A stretch of DNA of 55,735 nucleotides from Candidatus Saganbacteria bacterium (GTDB taxonomy: Bacteria; Margulisbacteria; WOR-1; XYC2-FULL-46-14). This document shows, piece after piece, positions 15,778 through 25,049 of the stretch. Made by a program: the position numbers and the translations under genes. The notes beneath the pieces were generated by a model. That model was not told the origin of the DNA. It worked only from the letters and a program-made list of their open reading frames with translations, and searched no databases. How positions within the stretch are numbered: the stretch's first letter is position 1; every line of letters starts with the position of its first letter. Location of the stretch: NCBI GenBank assembly GCA_013202975.1, contig JABMQY010000054.1:1-55735 (forward strand). The letters run 5' to 3'.

Positions 15778-18645
15778 ATGCCTATTTTGGAAGAAACCGC
15801 TAACGAGCTGAATCCGGAGCAAAAAAAGGCTGTTATTTTTGACAAGGGGCCGCTTCTAATTATTGCCGGGGCAGGCACGGGTAAAACTACCGTGATTGCC
15901 CGTCGGATTGCTCACCTGATTGCGTCAAAAAAAGCCAAGCCTTCAGAAATTCTAGCCCTAACTTTTACCGACAAAGCTGCCGATGAGATGGAGACCCGCG
16001 TTGATAAACTGGTTCCGTATGGGTATGTTGATGTTTCTATTTCTACTTTTCATGCTTTTGGGGATCGTGTACTCAGGGATTATGCCCTGGATTTAGGGCT
16101 GCGGCCGGACTATCGGGTTCTTTCTTCCGCCGAACAGGCTGTTTTTATGCGTGAACATATTTTTGAGCTTCCGCTTAAACATTATATTTCACTAGGGGAT
16201 CCGATTAAACATGTCGATGCCCTGTTGCGGGTTATTTCTAGGGCGAAAGACGAAGATATTACCCCGGAGAGATGGATTAAAAATGAGGGCGAAGAAAAAG
16301 AGCTGGAGGTTGCAAAGGTTTACAAAAAGTATCAGGAGTTAAAATATAAGAACGGCTTTTTGGATTTTGGGGATCAGGTAAGTTTGACCCTCAATTTATT
16401 TCGCAAACATCCGTCAATACTAAGAAAGTTTCAAAAACAATATAAGTATGTTTTGGTTGATGAATTTCAGGATACAAACTATGCCCAGTTTGAGTTATTA
16501 AAACTTTTGGTCAAGAAGCATAAAAATATTACAGTTGTTGGAGACGATGACCAGTCGATCTATAAATTCCGCGGGGCAGCGATTTCAAATATTTTGAGCT
16601 TTGAAAAAACATATAAAAAAACAAAAAAGGTTGTCTTAACCAAAAACTACCGGTCCAGCCAGATTATTTTAGATGCGGCCTATCGGTTGATCCAGCATAA
16701 TAATCCGGACCGTCTGGAGGTTAGGAGTAAAATTGACAAGAAGCTCATTGCGGCTAATCCGCCCAAAGAAACAAAGACAGAAAACAAAAACTTCGATTCG
16801 ATCTATTCCGAAGCAGACTGGGTTGCGCAGACGATTAAAGAAAAATATGAATCCGGAAAATTTAAGCTTTCTGACTTTGCAATTTTAATTCGCTCCAATG
16901 CTCAGGCCGAACCCTTTCAACAGTCTTTAAATATGGCCGGCCTTGCAAATCAGTCCGGGGGCGGGGGAGGGCTTTATCAGCTTCCCGAAGTCAGGATGGC
17001 CATTTCCTTCTTACGGGTAATCGGTGATTTAGCAGATAGTGTCAGTTTATATGATTTAGCCTGTTCCGAGCTATATAGTCTGGATGCGCTGGAGCTGCAA
17101 AAATTAAATACTTTTGCCAGCCGCAGAAATTATACCCTCCATCATGTTTTTACCCATCTGGAAGATCCATCGGAAGAATACAAGGTGTTAGCAGATATAA
17201 AAGTTGAAACTCGTGAAACAATAAAGAACATTATGATCGATATTGCCGAATATATTAATTATGCCAAGGATCATTCAACCGGAGAGGTACTTTATCTCTT
17301 TTTTAAAAAGACCGGATATCTGAAGCGTCTCAATGAAATCAATGACCCTGAATCAGAGGATAAAATAAAAAACCTGGCGCAGTTCTTTGAAAAGATCAGG
17401 GAATTTCATGAAGTGGCAAAGGTTGATAAAGTAGCGGAATTTGTAAAGTATCTGAATATATTACGAGAATCGGGTGATGATCCTGCCTCAAGCCGGCCCG
17501 ATTTTGATCAGGATGTGGTTAATATCTTAACAGTGCATAAGGCTAAGGGGCTTGAATTTCCGGTTGTTTTTGTAACTTGTTTGGTGGCAGATAAGTTTCC
17601 AGCTAGAAAAAGAAAAGATCCGATTGAGCTGCCAGAAAAGCTAATAAAGGATAGCTTGCCTAAAGGCGATTTTCATCTTCAGGAAGAGCGCCGTCTGTTC
17701 TATGTCGCAATGACCCGGGCAAAGTCAGAATTATATCTGACCTCTTCCCTTAATTACGGAGGCAAACGGACCTGCAAGGTCTCTCAATTTGTTTTAGAAG
17801 CGCTTGATATGCCAAAGGCCGATGTTGAAACGATCAAGCGTTCTGCAATGGAACAAATTGAGCTTTTTGCGCCGCTTCCCCGCAATCTTTCTAGAAAGAA
17901 AAGGAAAGAAGGGGTAATGAGTCTAAGTTTTTATCATATTAATGATTATCTTTCCTGTCCGCTTAAATATAAATATGTCCATATTTTACGGGTCCCGCTT
18001 TTGCCAAATCATCAGATAATTTACGGATCAGCCCTGCATAAGGCTGTACAGGCTTATCTGGTTTCAAAGAAAAATCATCAAAAATTCAGCGCCAAAGACT
18101 TAGAACAGGTTTTCCTTAATAATTGGAGCTCGGAAGGATTTATCTCAAGAGAACATGAGGAGCGTCGGCTTGAATCGGGTAAAAAAGCATTAGCCGGTTT
18201 TTATAAACGAGAAGAAAAGTTGGGGCATGTTCCGTTTTATGTTGAGGAGGGGTTTTCAATTAATCAGGACAATATCCGAGTTCGCGGCAGGTTTGACCGG
18301 GTAGACAAGCGTGATGGAAAAGTATTTATTATTGATTTCAAATCATCAGATGTGCGTGATCAGGAAAAGGCCGATAAGAAAGCAAAAGAGAATATGCAGC
18401 TTTCAATTTATGCTCTGGCATGGCAGCATATGTTCTCCAAAATTCCCGATCGGGTAGAGCTCCATTTTCTTGATACCGGACTTATTGGTTCAGTGGAAAA
18501 AAAGCAAAAAAATCTGGATAAAACCTGGGAGAAAGTCCAAAAAGTTGCAGAGGGGCTTCGCTCCGAAAACTACAAAGCTGCTCCTTCTTCTTTTACCTGC
18601 CAGTATTGTGCTTATTCAGAAGTCTGTCCGGAATCGATGGCCTAA
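15778..18645 (+). CDS. UvrD/PcrA-type superfamily I helicase fused to RecB-family PD-(D/E)XK nuclease with Cys cluster
   Basis: GAGTGKTTVIARRI (Walker A), LTFTDKAADEM, VDEFQDTN, GDDDQSIYKFRGA, VAMTRAK; C-terminal FIIDFKSS and CQYCAYSEVCP. Confidence 0.9.
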   Translation: MPILEETANELNPEQKKAVIFDKGPLLIIAGAGTGKTTVIARRIAHLIASKKAKPSEILALTFTDKAADEMETRVDKLVPYGYVDVSISTFHAFGDRVLRDYALDLGLRPDYRVLSSAEQAVFMREHIFELPLKHYISLGDPIKHVDALLRVISRAKDEDITPERWIKNEGEEKELEVAKVYKKYQELKYKNGFLDFGDQVSLTLNLFRKHPSILRKFQKQYKYVLVDEFQDTNYAQFELLKLLVKKHKNITVVGDDDQSIYKFRGAAISNILSFEKTYKKTKKVVLTKNYRSSQIILDAAYRLIQHNNPDRLEVRSKIDKKLIAANPPKETKTENKNFDSIYSEADWVAQTIKEKYESGKFKLSDFAILIRSNAQAEPFQQSLNMAGLANQSGGGGGLYQLPEVRMAISFLRVIGDLADSVSLYDLACSELYSLDALELQKLNTFASRRNYTLHHVFTHLEDPSEEYKVLADIKVETRETIKNIMIDIAEYINYAKDHSTGEVLYLFFKKTGYLKRLNEINDPESEDKIKNLAQFFEKIREFHEVAKVDKVAEFVKYLNILRESGDDPASSRPDFDQDVVNILTVHKAKGLEFPVVFVTCLVADKFPARKRKDPIELPEKLIKDSLPKGDFHLQEERRLFYVAMTRAKSELYLTSSLNYGGKRTCKVSQFVLEALDMPKADVETIKRSAMEQIELFAPLPRNLSRKKRKEGVMSLSFYHINDYLSCPLKYKYVHILRVPLLPNHQIIYGSALHKAVQAYLVSKKNHQKFSAKDLEQVFLNNWSSEGFISREHEERRLESGKKALAGFYKREEKLGHVPFYVEEGFSINQDNIRVRGRFDRVDKRDGKVFIIDFKSSDVRDQEKADKKAKENMQLSIYALAWQHMFSKIPDRVELHFLDTGLIGSVEKKQKNLDKTWEKVQKVAEGLRSENYKAAPSSFTCQYCAYSEVCPESMA

Positions 18646-18657
18646 AAAGGAGAAAAT

Positions 18658-19734
18658 ATGAAAAAAAGAGCATTGGCAATTATAGTTGTTTTTTTTGTTT
18701 TTTGTTTTTTTGTGGATTTGGCTTTGGCTTTTAAGGTTGGCCAAACTGGAGTGGTGAACGGACTTCCTTATACTATCTATAATTCAACCTATGGTTTGTA
18801 TTATGGAGTGATAGGGAAGGGGGAGAATCTTTTGGGACGTGAAGAATCGTTAACCCTTTCGGCCTGGCTTATTACAAATGGGGGGAAAGGAACCTCTTTC
18901 ATATTTTCCCTTCCTGATAGCAGCTCCCGCCACGGAAAAATGTACCCTCTGGCTTTTGACCTTAACGGGATGATCGCAAAAACAATTTTTGAAAGATATT
19001 ATGGTCTTGGAAGTGAAAGCATAAAAACCGGGTATACGACTTTTGATAATGAGCATAATAAATTGTCTTTCCAGTTTTCAAGGCCTATAAGCCGCAAACT
19101 TCTTGGCGAGGTTGATCTTTTTTATGCCACCAATAGTTATTCAAATATCGTTCAGGGGAACAGTCCTTTGACCCAGGCGATCCAGGATGTTGCTCGAGAG
19201 TATGCCGGTGCCAGCGTTAAATTGACGGTTGATGGCCGGGATCAGGTGGTTAATCCCCATAATGGCATATATATGATTGGAAACTTTGATTTTTCTTTGC
19301 GGAATTGCAATTATGTTAAGGGAGGAATTGATCTGCGTTCATACAGCACTCCGTTTAATTCGGATCAAATTTTTGCTTCAAGGCTTATGCTGCAACAAGC
19401 GGCCGGTGATTCAGTTCCGATATATGAACTTCCTTTTTTAGGAGGGAACGACACTATGCGTGGTTACACTATGAATCGCTGGCGCGATAGGGCATCGGCT
19501 TTAGTTAATTTAGAATACCGTTTTCCGCTCTTTCAAAAATGGATACAGATTGTAACCTTTTTAGAAGCGGGGAAAGTAGGCAGCATGCTGTCTGATATCG
19601 GTTTAAATAATTGGGTTTCAGATTATGGCCTAGGACTCCATCTTAATCTTGGAGGGAGCATAATCGTACGTGGAGATCTTGGTTATGGAAAAGAAGGGTC
19701 GAATATGTACTTCTTCTACAACCAGGCTTTCTAA
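18658..19734 (+). CDS. Omp85/D15 surface antigen family outer-membrane barrel
   Basis: N-terminal signal-like segment; LGGNDTMRGYTMNRWRDRASALVNLEYRFPL; aromatic C-terminus. Confidence 0.75.
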   Translation: MKKRALAIIVVFFVFCFFVDLALAFKVGQTGVVNGLPYTIYNSTYGLYYGVIGKGENLLGREESLTLSAWLITNGGKGTSFIFSLPDSSSRHGKMYPLAFDLNGMIAKTIFERYYGLGSESIKTGYTTFDNEHNKLSFQFSRPISRKLLGEVDLFYATNSYSNIVQGNSPLTQAIQDVAREYAGASVKLTVDGRDQVVNPHNGIYMIGNFDFSLRNCNYVKGGIDLRSYSTPFNSDQIFASRLMLQQAAGDSVPIYELPFLGGNDTMRGYTMNRWRDRASALVNLEYRFPLFQKWIQIVTFLEAGKVGSMLSDIGLNNWVSDYGLGLHLNLGGSIIVRGDLGYGKEGSNMYFFYNQAF

Positions 19735-19741
19735 CCGGTTT

Positions 19742-20167
19742 TTATTTTATTCCTAAACCGATAGAAAATTTTACCGTATTAAAATTATTGGCTTCGTTAG
19801 ATTCTGCGATCTTATCTTTATAATCGGCGGTAACCTTTATGTTGTAATTGCCCTTCTCAACTAAAGGATAGCTGATTTCGGTTGTATAACTAGAGTTTGG
19901 CGGTAGGGAGGGGATATCTTTTTTGATTGATTTCCCTAAATCTTTTCCTTCTTTTGATAGGATGTTAATAAAAGCTTCGGATTGGTTTGCGGCGGCTTTT
20001 CCCTGATTCTTTACCACGTATGTTATCTTTACGTTCTTCCCTTGTTTTACCGGTTCGATATTAAGCGTTTCAATTATCAGATCCGGACGGGGGGCCATTT
20101 GATTCCAGGCTATTATTCCCAGAACTATTGTTGCTGCCACCAGGATAATTATTAATACTTTTTTCAT
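19742..20167 (-). CDS. CARDB-domain protein with N-terminal TM/signal anchor
   Basis: PDLIIETLNIEP...KITYVVKNQGKAAANQSEAFINI. Confidence 0.75.
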   Translation of the reverse strand: MKKVLIIILVAATIVLGIIAWNQMAPRPDLIIETLNIEPVKQGKNVKITYVVKNQGKAAANQSEAFINILSKEGKDLGKSIKKDIPSLPPNSSYTTEISYPLVEKGNYNIKVTADYKDKIAESNEANNFNTVKFSIGLGIK

Positions 20168-20179
20168 GTTTTTTTCTCC

Positions 20180-20410
20180 TTATAAAAGACCATTGGTCAT
20201 ATTGATTATTGTATTCTTTTTCCTTTCGATCGGCAAGGCTTTTGTTGGTGCTCCCGCTTGCAGGTTTAGTTTCTTAAGGTCAATAGATCTTAATGTTATA
20301 TCATCGTAGGACCTGTAAAAGCTGTCAATCCCGAGGAAGCCGTATTTTGAGGTCTTTAGTTTGATGCTGTATCCCCATCGGGATTACTCACACTGCTTTT
20401 CTCATGACAT
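20180..20410 (-). pseudogene. Degenerate ORF upstream of the CARDB gene
   Basis: Minus strand has AAGGAG then ATG AGA AAA GCA GTG TGA; in a different frame GYSIKLKTSKYGFLGIDSFYRSYDDITLRSIDLKKLNLQAGAPTKALPIERKKNTIINMTNGLL* stays open. Confidence 0.4.
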
Positions 20411-20514
20411 CTCCTTATTTATATAATTGAGGATTATAATATAGGGTCATGTAGCAGGGGTCAAGGGGATGGGAAGAGGGGAATAGTTTAAAATTAAAAA
20501 GTTAAAATTAAAAA

Positions 20515-20546
20515 TTAATGTATGCTGTGCATATTGTATTTCAGTT
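20515..20546 (+). repeat. 32-bp direct repeat copy 1 (TTAATGTATGCTGTGCATATTGTATTTCAGTT)
   Basis: Identical to 21131..21162. Confidence 0.95.
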
Positions 20547-20643
20547 TTGACTTTTAAACTGTACTTTTAAACTTTTACTTCTCAGCTTTAACTTAATTGT
20601 GCCTATAGTGAAGTTTGTCCTTAATCAATGGCGTGAAACGCTA

Positions 20644-20922
20644 CTAGTCGTTCCCGCCAGTTGAACATGCAGTAGTTGCCTCTCCGCCATTAGCCGTACA
20701 GGCAACAGTTGCAGCTGCTCCCGTGGTATCGCATAGATTACCACCTGCAGCTCCTCCCGTGTTATCACAGTCTGCTCCACCGCTAGCACTGATGCCAGAA
20801 TCACATACAAGAGTATCGGAGTTCCCGGCGACACAAAGCCCATAATTTGCCAAATTCTGAAAATGAATTAACGAAGGAGATGAATAATTAATTTTTTTAG
20901 TTTCTTTTATCATATTTTTCAT
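20644..20922 (-). CDS. Cys/Gly-repeat small protein, candidate RiPP precursor
   Basis: Leader-like KKINYSSPSLIHFQNLANYG then Cys-spaced Gly/Ala/Thr repeats CDSGISASGGADCDNTGGAAGGNLCDTTGAAATVACTANGGEATTACSTGGND. Confidence 0.5.
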   Translation of the reverse strand: MKNMIKETKKINYSSPSLIHFQNLANYGLCVAGNSDTLVCDSGISASGGADCDNTGGAAGGNLCDTTGAAATVACTANGGEATTACSTGGND

Positions 20923-20964
20923 GTTTTACAGTACACTATTATATATATATGCAAGGGGGATCTT

Positions 20965-21062
20965 TAACCCTCACCCTCATTCCCTGCCGGCAGGCAGGCC
21001 TCTCCCACAGGGAGAGGGATGTTGAAATAAGATGGGTGAAGGTCAATTTAAGGTGAGGGTTA
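20965..21062. repeat. 98-bp MITE/REP-like palindromic intergenic element
   Basis: 11-bp perfect terminal inverted repeats TAACCCTCACC/GGTGAGGGTTA; internal palindrome CCTGCCGGCAGG and hairpin CCTCTCCC-aca-GGGAGAGG. Confidence 0.75.
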
Positions 21063-21130
21063 GTTTTGTGCCTATTCTTAAGTTTGTCCGGGAGCAGAAT
21101 AATTTAAAATTTAAAAGTTAAAGGTAAAAG

Positions 21131-21162
21131 TTAATGTATGCTGTGCATATTGTATTTCAGTT
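21131..21162 (+). repeat. 32-bp direct repeat copy 2
   Basis: Identical to 20515..20546. Confidence 0.95.
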
Positions 21163-21186
21163 AAGTTTTTACTTCTCAGTTTTAAC

Positions 21187-21558
21187 TTATTTGTACAGCA
21201 GCATCGCTACTCCGCCGCAGATTATCAGTGTTCCTATTACATTATATATGGTCAGTGGCTCGCCAAGAAAGAAACCGGCCATAAATACGGTAAAAATAAA
21301 GGTCATTGACGAAAGAGGAAAGGCAACGCTTAATTTAAACATCGAGAGGATATAAAACCAGACCAGAAACGAAAGTCCCATCATAATGATTCCAAGCATA
21401 ATAGGAAAACTGTGCAAAGAGCGCCAAATAATTGGAAAAAGGTCTCCCAATTCCCTAAAGCGCAATCCTCCCAGGTGGTTTATTCCGAGTTTTAAAATTA
21501 CCTGGCTGGAGCCCAGTAATAGGGAGTAGGCGATTATTAAGGTGATTAATGTTTTCAT
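21187..21558 (-). CDS. EamA/SMR-like four-TM membrane protein
   Basis: 123 aa, four hydrophobic segments, FFLGEPLTIYNVIGTLIICGGVAML typical of EamA/SMR C-terminal helix. Confidence 0.7.
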   Translation of the reverse strand: MKTLITLIIAYSLLLGSSQVILKLGINHLGGLRFRELGDLFPIIWRSLHSFPIMLGIIMMGLSFLVWFYILSMFKLSVAFPLSSMTFIFTVFMAGFFLGEPLTIYNVIGTLIICGGVAMLLYK

Positions 21559-21608
21559 TGAGGGTAATTATAATACAAAAATAGGGAATAGGGAATAGGA
21601 ATTAGGGA

Positions 21609-22703
21609 TTAGTTGATGGGGAGAGACTGAGTCTCTTTTTCCTCAAGTGATTCCAGTTTATCTCCAAAACGACCTAATCGTTTGTCGGTATTTTCATAGG
21701 CAGCATTAAGGTTTTTGATGTGGGTGCCGACTTTTCCAAAATCATCGGCAATTTTACTAAAATCCCCCCCCAATCTGGCCAGGTTCTTTAAAATATCCTG
21801 GGCCTGTGCTTCGATCTTCATTCCGCGAAGTCCCAATAGTATTGTTTGAAGATAGGCATAGAACGAATTTGGAGAGACCGGCAGGACTTTCTTTGAGATT
21901 GCATACTGGAACAGCCCTTTTTCTTCGTCAAGATTCTCGTCTTTTATGATGGTTTCATAATAAACATTCTCAGCCGGAATATACATTAGGGCAAAATCAA
22001 ACGTTCCTTCATCAGGAAGAATATATTTGTTTCGGATTGCATCAATATGTTTTTTTACGTCACGAATAAACTGTTTTTTAGCGGTTGATTTTTTTGCATC
22101 GTCATCAGCTCCCATAATCTTTTTGAAGTTTTCTAAAGGAAATTTTGAATCAACCGGAACCATCCCTTCGCGCAAAATAATAACCGCATCAACCGCTTCC
22201 CGGCTTTTGAAATAGTGCTGTAGTTTATAATGAGCGGAAGGGAGAACCTGTTTTAGAAGGTCGGATAAAAATAATTCTCCCATGCCGCCGCGGATTTTTG
22301 GAGCCCGTAAGATTTCCTGAAGAGAGGAAATGTCTTTCCCTACTTCCTGAACCTGCTTAGAAGTTTCGTGGACCTCACCTAGCTTGCGGTGGACATCAGA
22401 GATAACCTTGGCGGCATTATCCAGACGGCTGTTAATATTTTTATTAACGCCGGTTAGTGTCTGGGTCATGTCGGTATTTACTTTTTGCAAAATATTCTGA
22501 TTATCAGAATATAGTTTGTTTACCTGTTCGGTAATTTGTCCCAGCTGGGTGACAAATTGGCTGCGAAGTCCTTCCACCTGCTGCTGAATCATTTTGGATG
22601 AATTGTCATCTTTTGGTTTTTGCAGCAGAGTGTTGAGTTTGAAAAATAACAATCCAATTCCGGATAGTATTATTAGGGACACAAGAATTAGGATGATTTC
22701 CAT
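21609..22703 (-). CDS. rmuC: DNA recombination protein RmuC
   Basis: N-terminal TM, coiled coil, LRAPKIRGGMGELFLSDLLKQVLP, VPVDSKFPLENF. Confidence 0.9.
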   Translation of the reverse strand: MEIILILVSLIILSGIGLLFFKLNTLLQKPKDDNSSKMIQQQVEGLRSQFVTQLGQITEQVNKLYSDNQNILQKVNTDMTQTLTGVNKNINSRLDNAAKVISDVHRKLGEVHETSKQVQEVGKDISSLQEILRAPKIRGGMGELFLSDLLKQVLPSAHYKLQHYFKSREAVDAVIILREGMVPVDSKFPLENFKKIMGADDDAKKSTAKKQFIRDVKKHIDAIRNKYILPDEGTFDFALMYIPAENVYYETIIKDENLDEEKGLFQYAISKKVLPVSPNSFYAYLQTILLGLRGMKIEAQAQDILKNLARLGGDFSKIADDFGKVGTHIKNLNAAYENTDKRLGRFGDKLESLEEKETQSLPIN

Positions 22704-22801
22704 GATTGTTTATTATAGCAGATTTTCTAAAAATCTTCATTGAGTGCAAGTTCCCGCTTATCAAATACGATATAATACATATATAATGTAATAGGGAGCG
22801 T

Positions 22802-24889
22802 ATGAATTCACTAAAAAAGGCTGTATTATTTACTTTTGTTTTTATTATTATCAGTTTATTGATTACTTCGTGCGGAGTTAATAATAATGTTGATTCCACA
22901 TCTGTAAGTAATGAAACAAATCCGACAACACCAGCGGCAAATTATGTTCTTACTTCATTAACTTTGTCGTCCGGATCTTTAAGTCCCGCTTTTTTAGCAA
23001 CAACACCCGCATATAGCGTTTCAGTGTCAAATTCAGTAAGCAGTATCACAGTAACTCCAACCGCAAGCGGATCTGCAGGAAGCATTGTTGTTAACGGTAC
23101 GGCAGTTACTTCCGGAAGCCCTTCCGGATCAACTTCTCTTAGTGTTGGAACCAATACAATAAATGTTGTGGTTACCCCGACTGGAGGAAGTTCCACAACC
23201 TATACAATAAGTATAACCAGGCAGGCTGATGCTTCTTCTCCCGGTAGTCCGGATTTTGTTTTATCTGCCGTTGTTCTTTCATCAGGATCACTGAATCCGG
23301 CTTTTGACAGTTCAGTTGCAAGTTACACCGCATCGGTTGCAAATTTGGTAAGTTCAATTACGCTGACTCCAACGGCTGTGGGGAGCGGGGGAAATATAAC
23401 GGTAAATGGATCAAGCGTATCTTCGGGCAATGTCTCGGGTTCAATCTCCCTTAGTGTTGGAACAAATACAATTACAGTGGTAGTTACAAAAGCTGATTCA
23501 ACGTCTACAACTTATACAATAACACTTACCAGGGTAGGGAGTTATTCTCTTTCTGGCCTTGCTATATCTTCTGGAACATTAAGTCCCGTTTTTGAAAGCG
23601 GGACAACCAGTTATGCTGCTTCAATTGCTTATTCGGTAAGTTCAATTACAGTAACACCAACTGCAAATGGCTCTGGCGGAACTATTACTGTTAATGGATC
23701 AGCTGTTTCATCGGGAGATACCTCAAGTGCTATTGCCCAAAGTGTCGGCTCAAACACAATCACTATTGTTGTTACTCCTTCTGGCGGCGGAACTTCTACA
23801 ACCTATACTGTTACTCTTACCCGGGCTGCAGCTAGTTATTCATTAACTGCATTGTCTTTATCATCGGGAACATTGAGTCCAAGTTTTAGCAGTGGAACAA
23901 CCAGTTATACGGCATCAGTTGCTAATTCTGCAAGTTCAATTACAGTTACCCCAACTGCAGCAGGCGACGAAGGAATAGTAACTGTAAATGGATCGAGCGT
24001 ATCTTCTGGAAATGCTTCTAATTCAATTTCTCTTTCTGTTGGAGCAAATACTATTACTGTAGTAATTACTCCAACCGGTGGAAGCGCAACGACTTATACT
24101 ATTATTGTCACCAGGGCTGCTGCTGCCCAAACAATAAATACTAATCCTCCGGCTTCAACGGTCAGGCTGGTTTTTATTCATCATTCTTCCGGAGGAAATT
24201 GGCTCAAGACCAGCGGAGACTTTTATGGAGCGTTGGGAACCGCTTTAAATAGTAATAAATACTATGTTACGGAAACCGATTATGATTGGGATGCAGAGGC
24301 AAATGATAATTTGGGAGATACAACAGATACTACTGACTGGCTCAGCTGGTTTAATGATACAAAAATGCCATATGTTTATTCAAACAGTAATCATTCTTAT
24401 TACTCCAATACTATTAGCGATCCCGGCGGCCAAAATGAAATTATTATGTTTAAATCCTGTTATCCGATGAGCGAAGTAGGCGGGAGCATTGCTGATGAAA
24501 AAGCTATTTATAATGGGCTGCTCACTTATTTTGCAGCGCATACTGATAAGCTGTTTATTTTAATAATTCCTCCGGCACCGATTACAACGTCTTCATATGT
24601 TTTAACCAAACAACTAAATGATTGGCTGGTAGATGAAAGCAACGGTTGGTTGAAAAATTATTCTCACAATAATGTGGCGGTATTTGATTATTACTGCGTT
24701 TTATCTGAAACAGATTCTCATCATCGGGTTAATGGCGGGGCGGTGCAGCACTCCTATTCAGGCTCCTATGACGGGACCTCTCCCTATCATGATGGAGATG
24801 ATCATCCAAATTCTTCCGGCAACCAAAAAGCTGTAACTGAGTTTTTACCTCTTTTGAACTATTATTATAATAGTTGGAAGGGACTTTGA
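22802..24889 (+). CDS. Lipoprotein with four cadherin-like beta-sandwich repeats and C-terminal SGNH-hydrolase-like region
   Basis: Lipobox-like LLITSCG; four ~95-aa repeats LS.L.LSSGTLSP.F...T.SYTASV.NSVSSITVTPTA...TYTI.LTR; C-terminal LVFIHHSSGGNWL. Confidence 0.75.
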   Translation: MNSLKKAVLFTFVFIIISLLITSCGVNNNVDSTSVSNETNPTTPAANYVLTSLTLSSGSLSPAFLATTPAYSVSVSNSVSSITVTPTASGSAGSIVVNGTAVTSGSPSGSTSLSVGTNTINVVVTPTGGSSTTYTISITRQADASSPGSPDFVLSAVVLSSGSLNPAFDSSVASYTASVANLVSSITLTPTAVGSGGNITVNGSSVSSGNVSGSISLSVGTNTITVVVTKADSTSTTYTITLTRVGSYSLSGLAISSGTLSPVFESGTTSYAASIAYSVSSITVTPTANGSGGTITVNGSAVSSGDTSSAIAQSVGSNTITIVVTPSGGGTSTTYTVTLTRAAASYSLTALSLSSGTLSPSFSSGTTSYTASVANSASSITVTPTAAGDEGIVTVNGSSVSSGNASNSISLSVGANTITVVITPTGGSATTYTIIVTRAAAAQTINTNPPASTVRLVFIHHSSGGNWLKTSGDFYGALGTALNSNKYYVTETDYDWDAEANDNLGDTTDTTDWLSWFNDTKMPYVYSNSNHSYYSNTISDPGGQNEIIMFKSCYPMSEVGGSIADEKAIYNGLLTYFAAHTDKLFILIIPPAPITTSSYVLTKQLNDWLVDESNGWLKNYSHNNVAVFDYYCVLSETDSHHRVNGGAVQHSYSGSYDGTSPYHDGDDHPNSSGNQKAVTEFLPLLNYYYNSWKGL
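22943..24121 (+). repeat. Four tandem ~290-bp coding repeats (cadherin-like domains)
   Basis: Four consecutive units in the translation starting YVLTSL, FVLSAV, YSLSGL and YSLTAL. Confidence 0.85.
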
Positions 24890-24910
24890 TATTTAAGCTA
24901 TAGAAACCTC

Positions 24911-24939
24911 TTGACACTTCATTATATATAGTGTAATAT
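24911..24939 (+). promoter_or_regulatory. Sigma-70-type promoter of rpmG-trnW-secE-nusG operon
   Basis: TTGACA - 17 nt - TAATAT. Confidence 0.7.
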
Positions 24940-25016
24940 AATAAAACGGTTATCAAATAATTGTTTTGTTCGATAATCTTCCTTTTTCCAGAATGAATAT
25001 TTTTGGAGGGGGAAGT

Positions 25017-25049
25017 ATGTTGTTTTTTTGGGGGTTTTTCTTTTTATGA
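25017..25049 (+). CDS. Possible 10-aa leader peptide [10 protein letters not shown] overlapping rpmG start
   Basis: Strong SD GGAGGGGG at ~25006; stop TGA overlaps rpmG ATG (ATGA); no SD directly before rpmG. Confidence 0.4.
   Translation: MLFFWGFFFL

Noticed and set aside
22741-22776. CGATATAAT upstream of the lipoprotein gene as a seventh sigma-28-like site
   Set aside because: The upstream element is TGCAAGTT with spacing off by one relative to the six good sites; a sigma-70-type -10 (TATAAT) is equally plausible.
23172-23357. Antisense and out-of-frame ORFs in the track (e.g. 23172-23357, 26020-26424, 46368-46928)
   Set aside because: They overlap strongly supported genes on the other strand or frame and have no recognisable features or upstream signals.
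22943-24121. Regular repeats in the 22.8-24.9 kb gene considered as CRISPR or satellite DNA
   Set aside because: The period is ~290 bp, continuously coding, and each unit reads as a cadherin-like domain.
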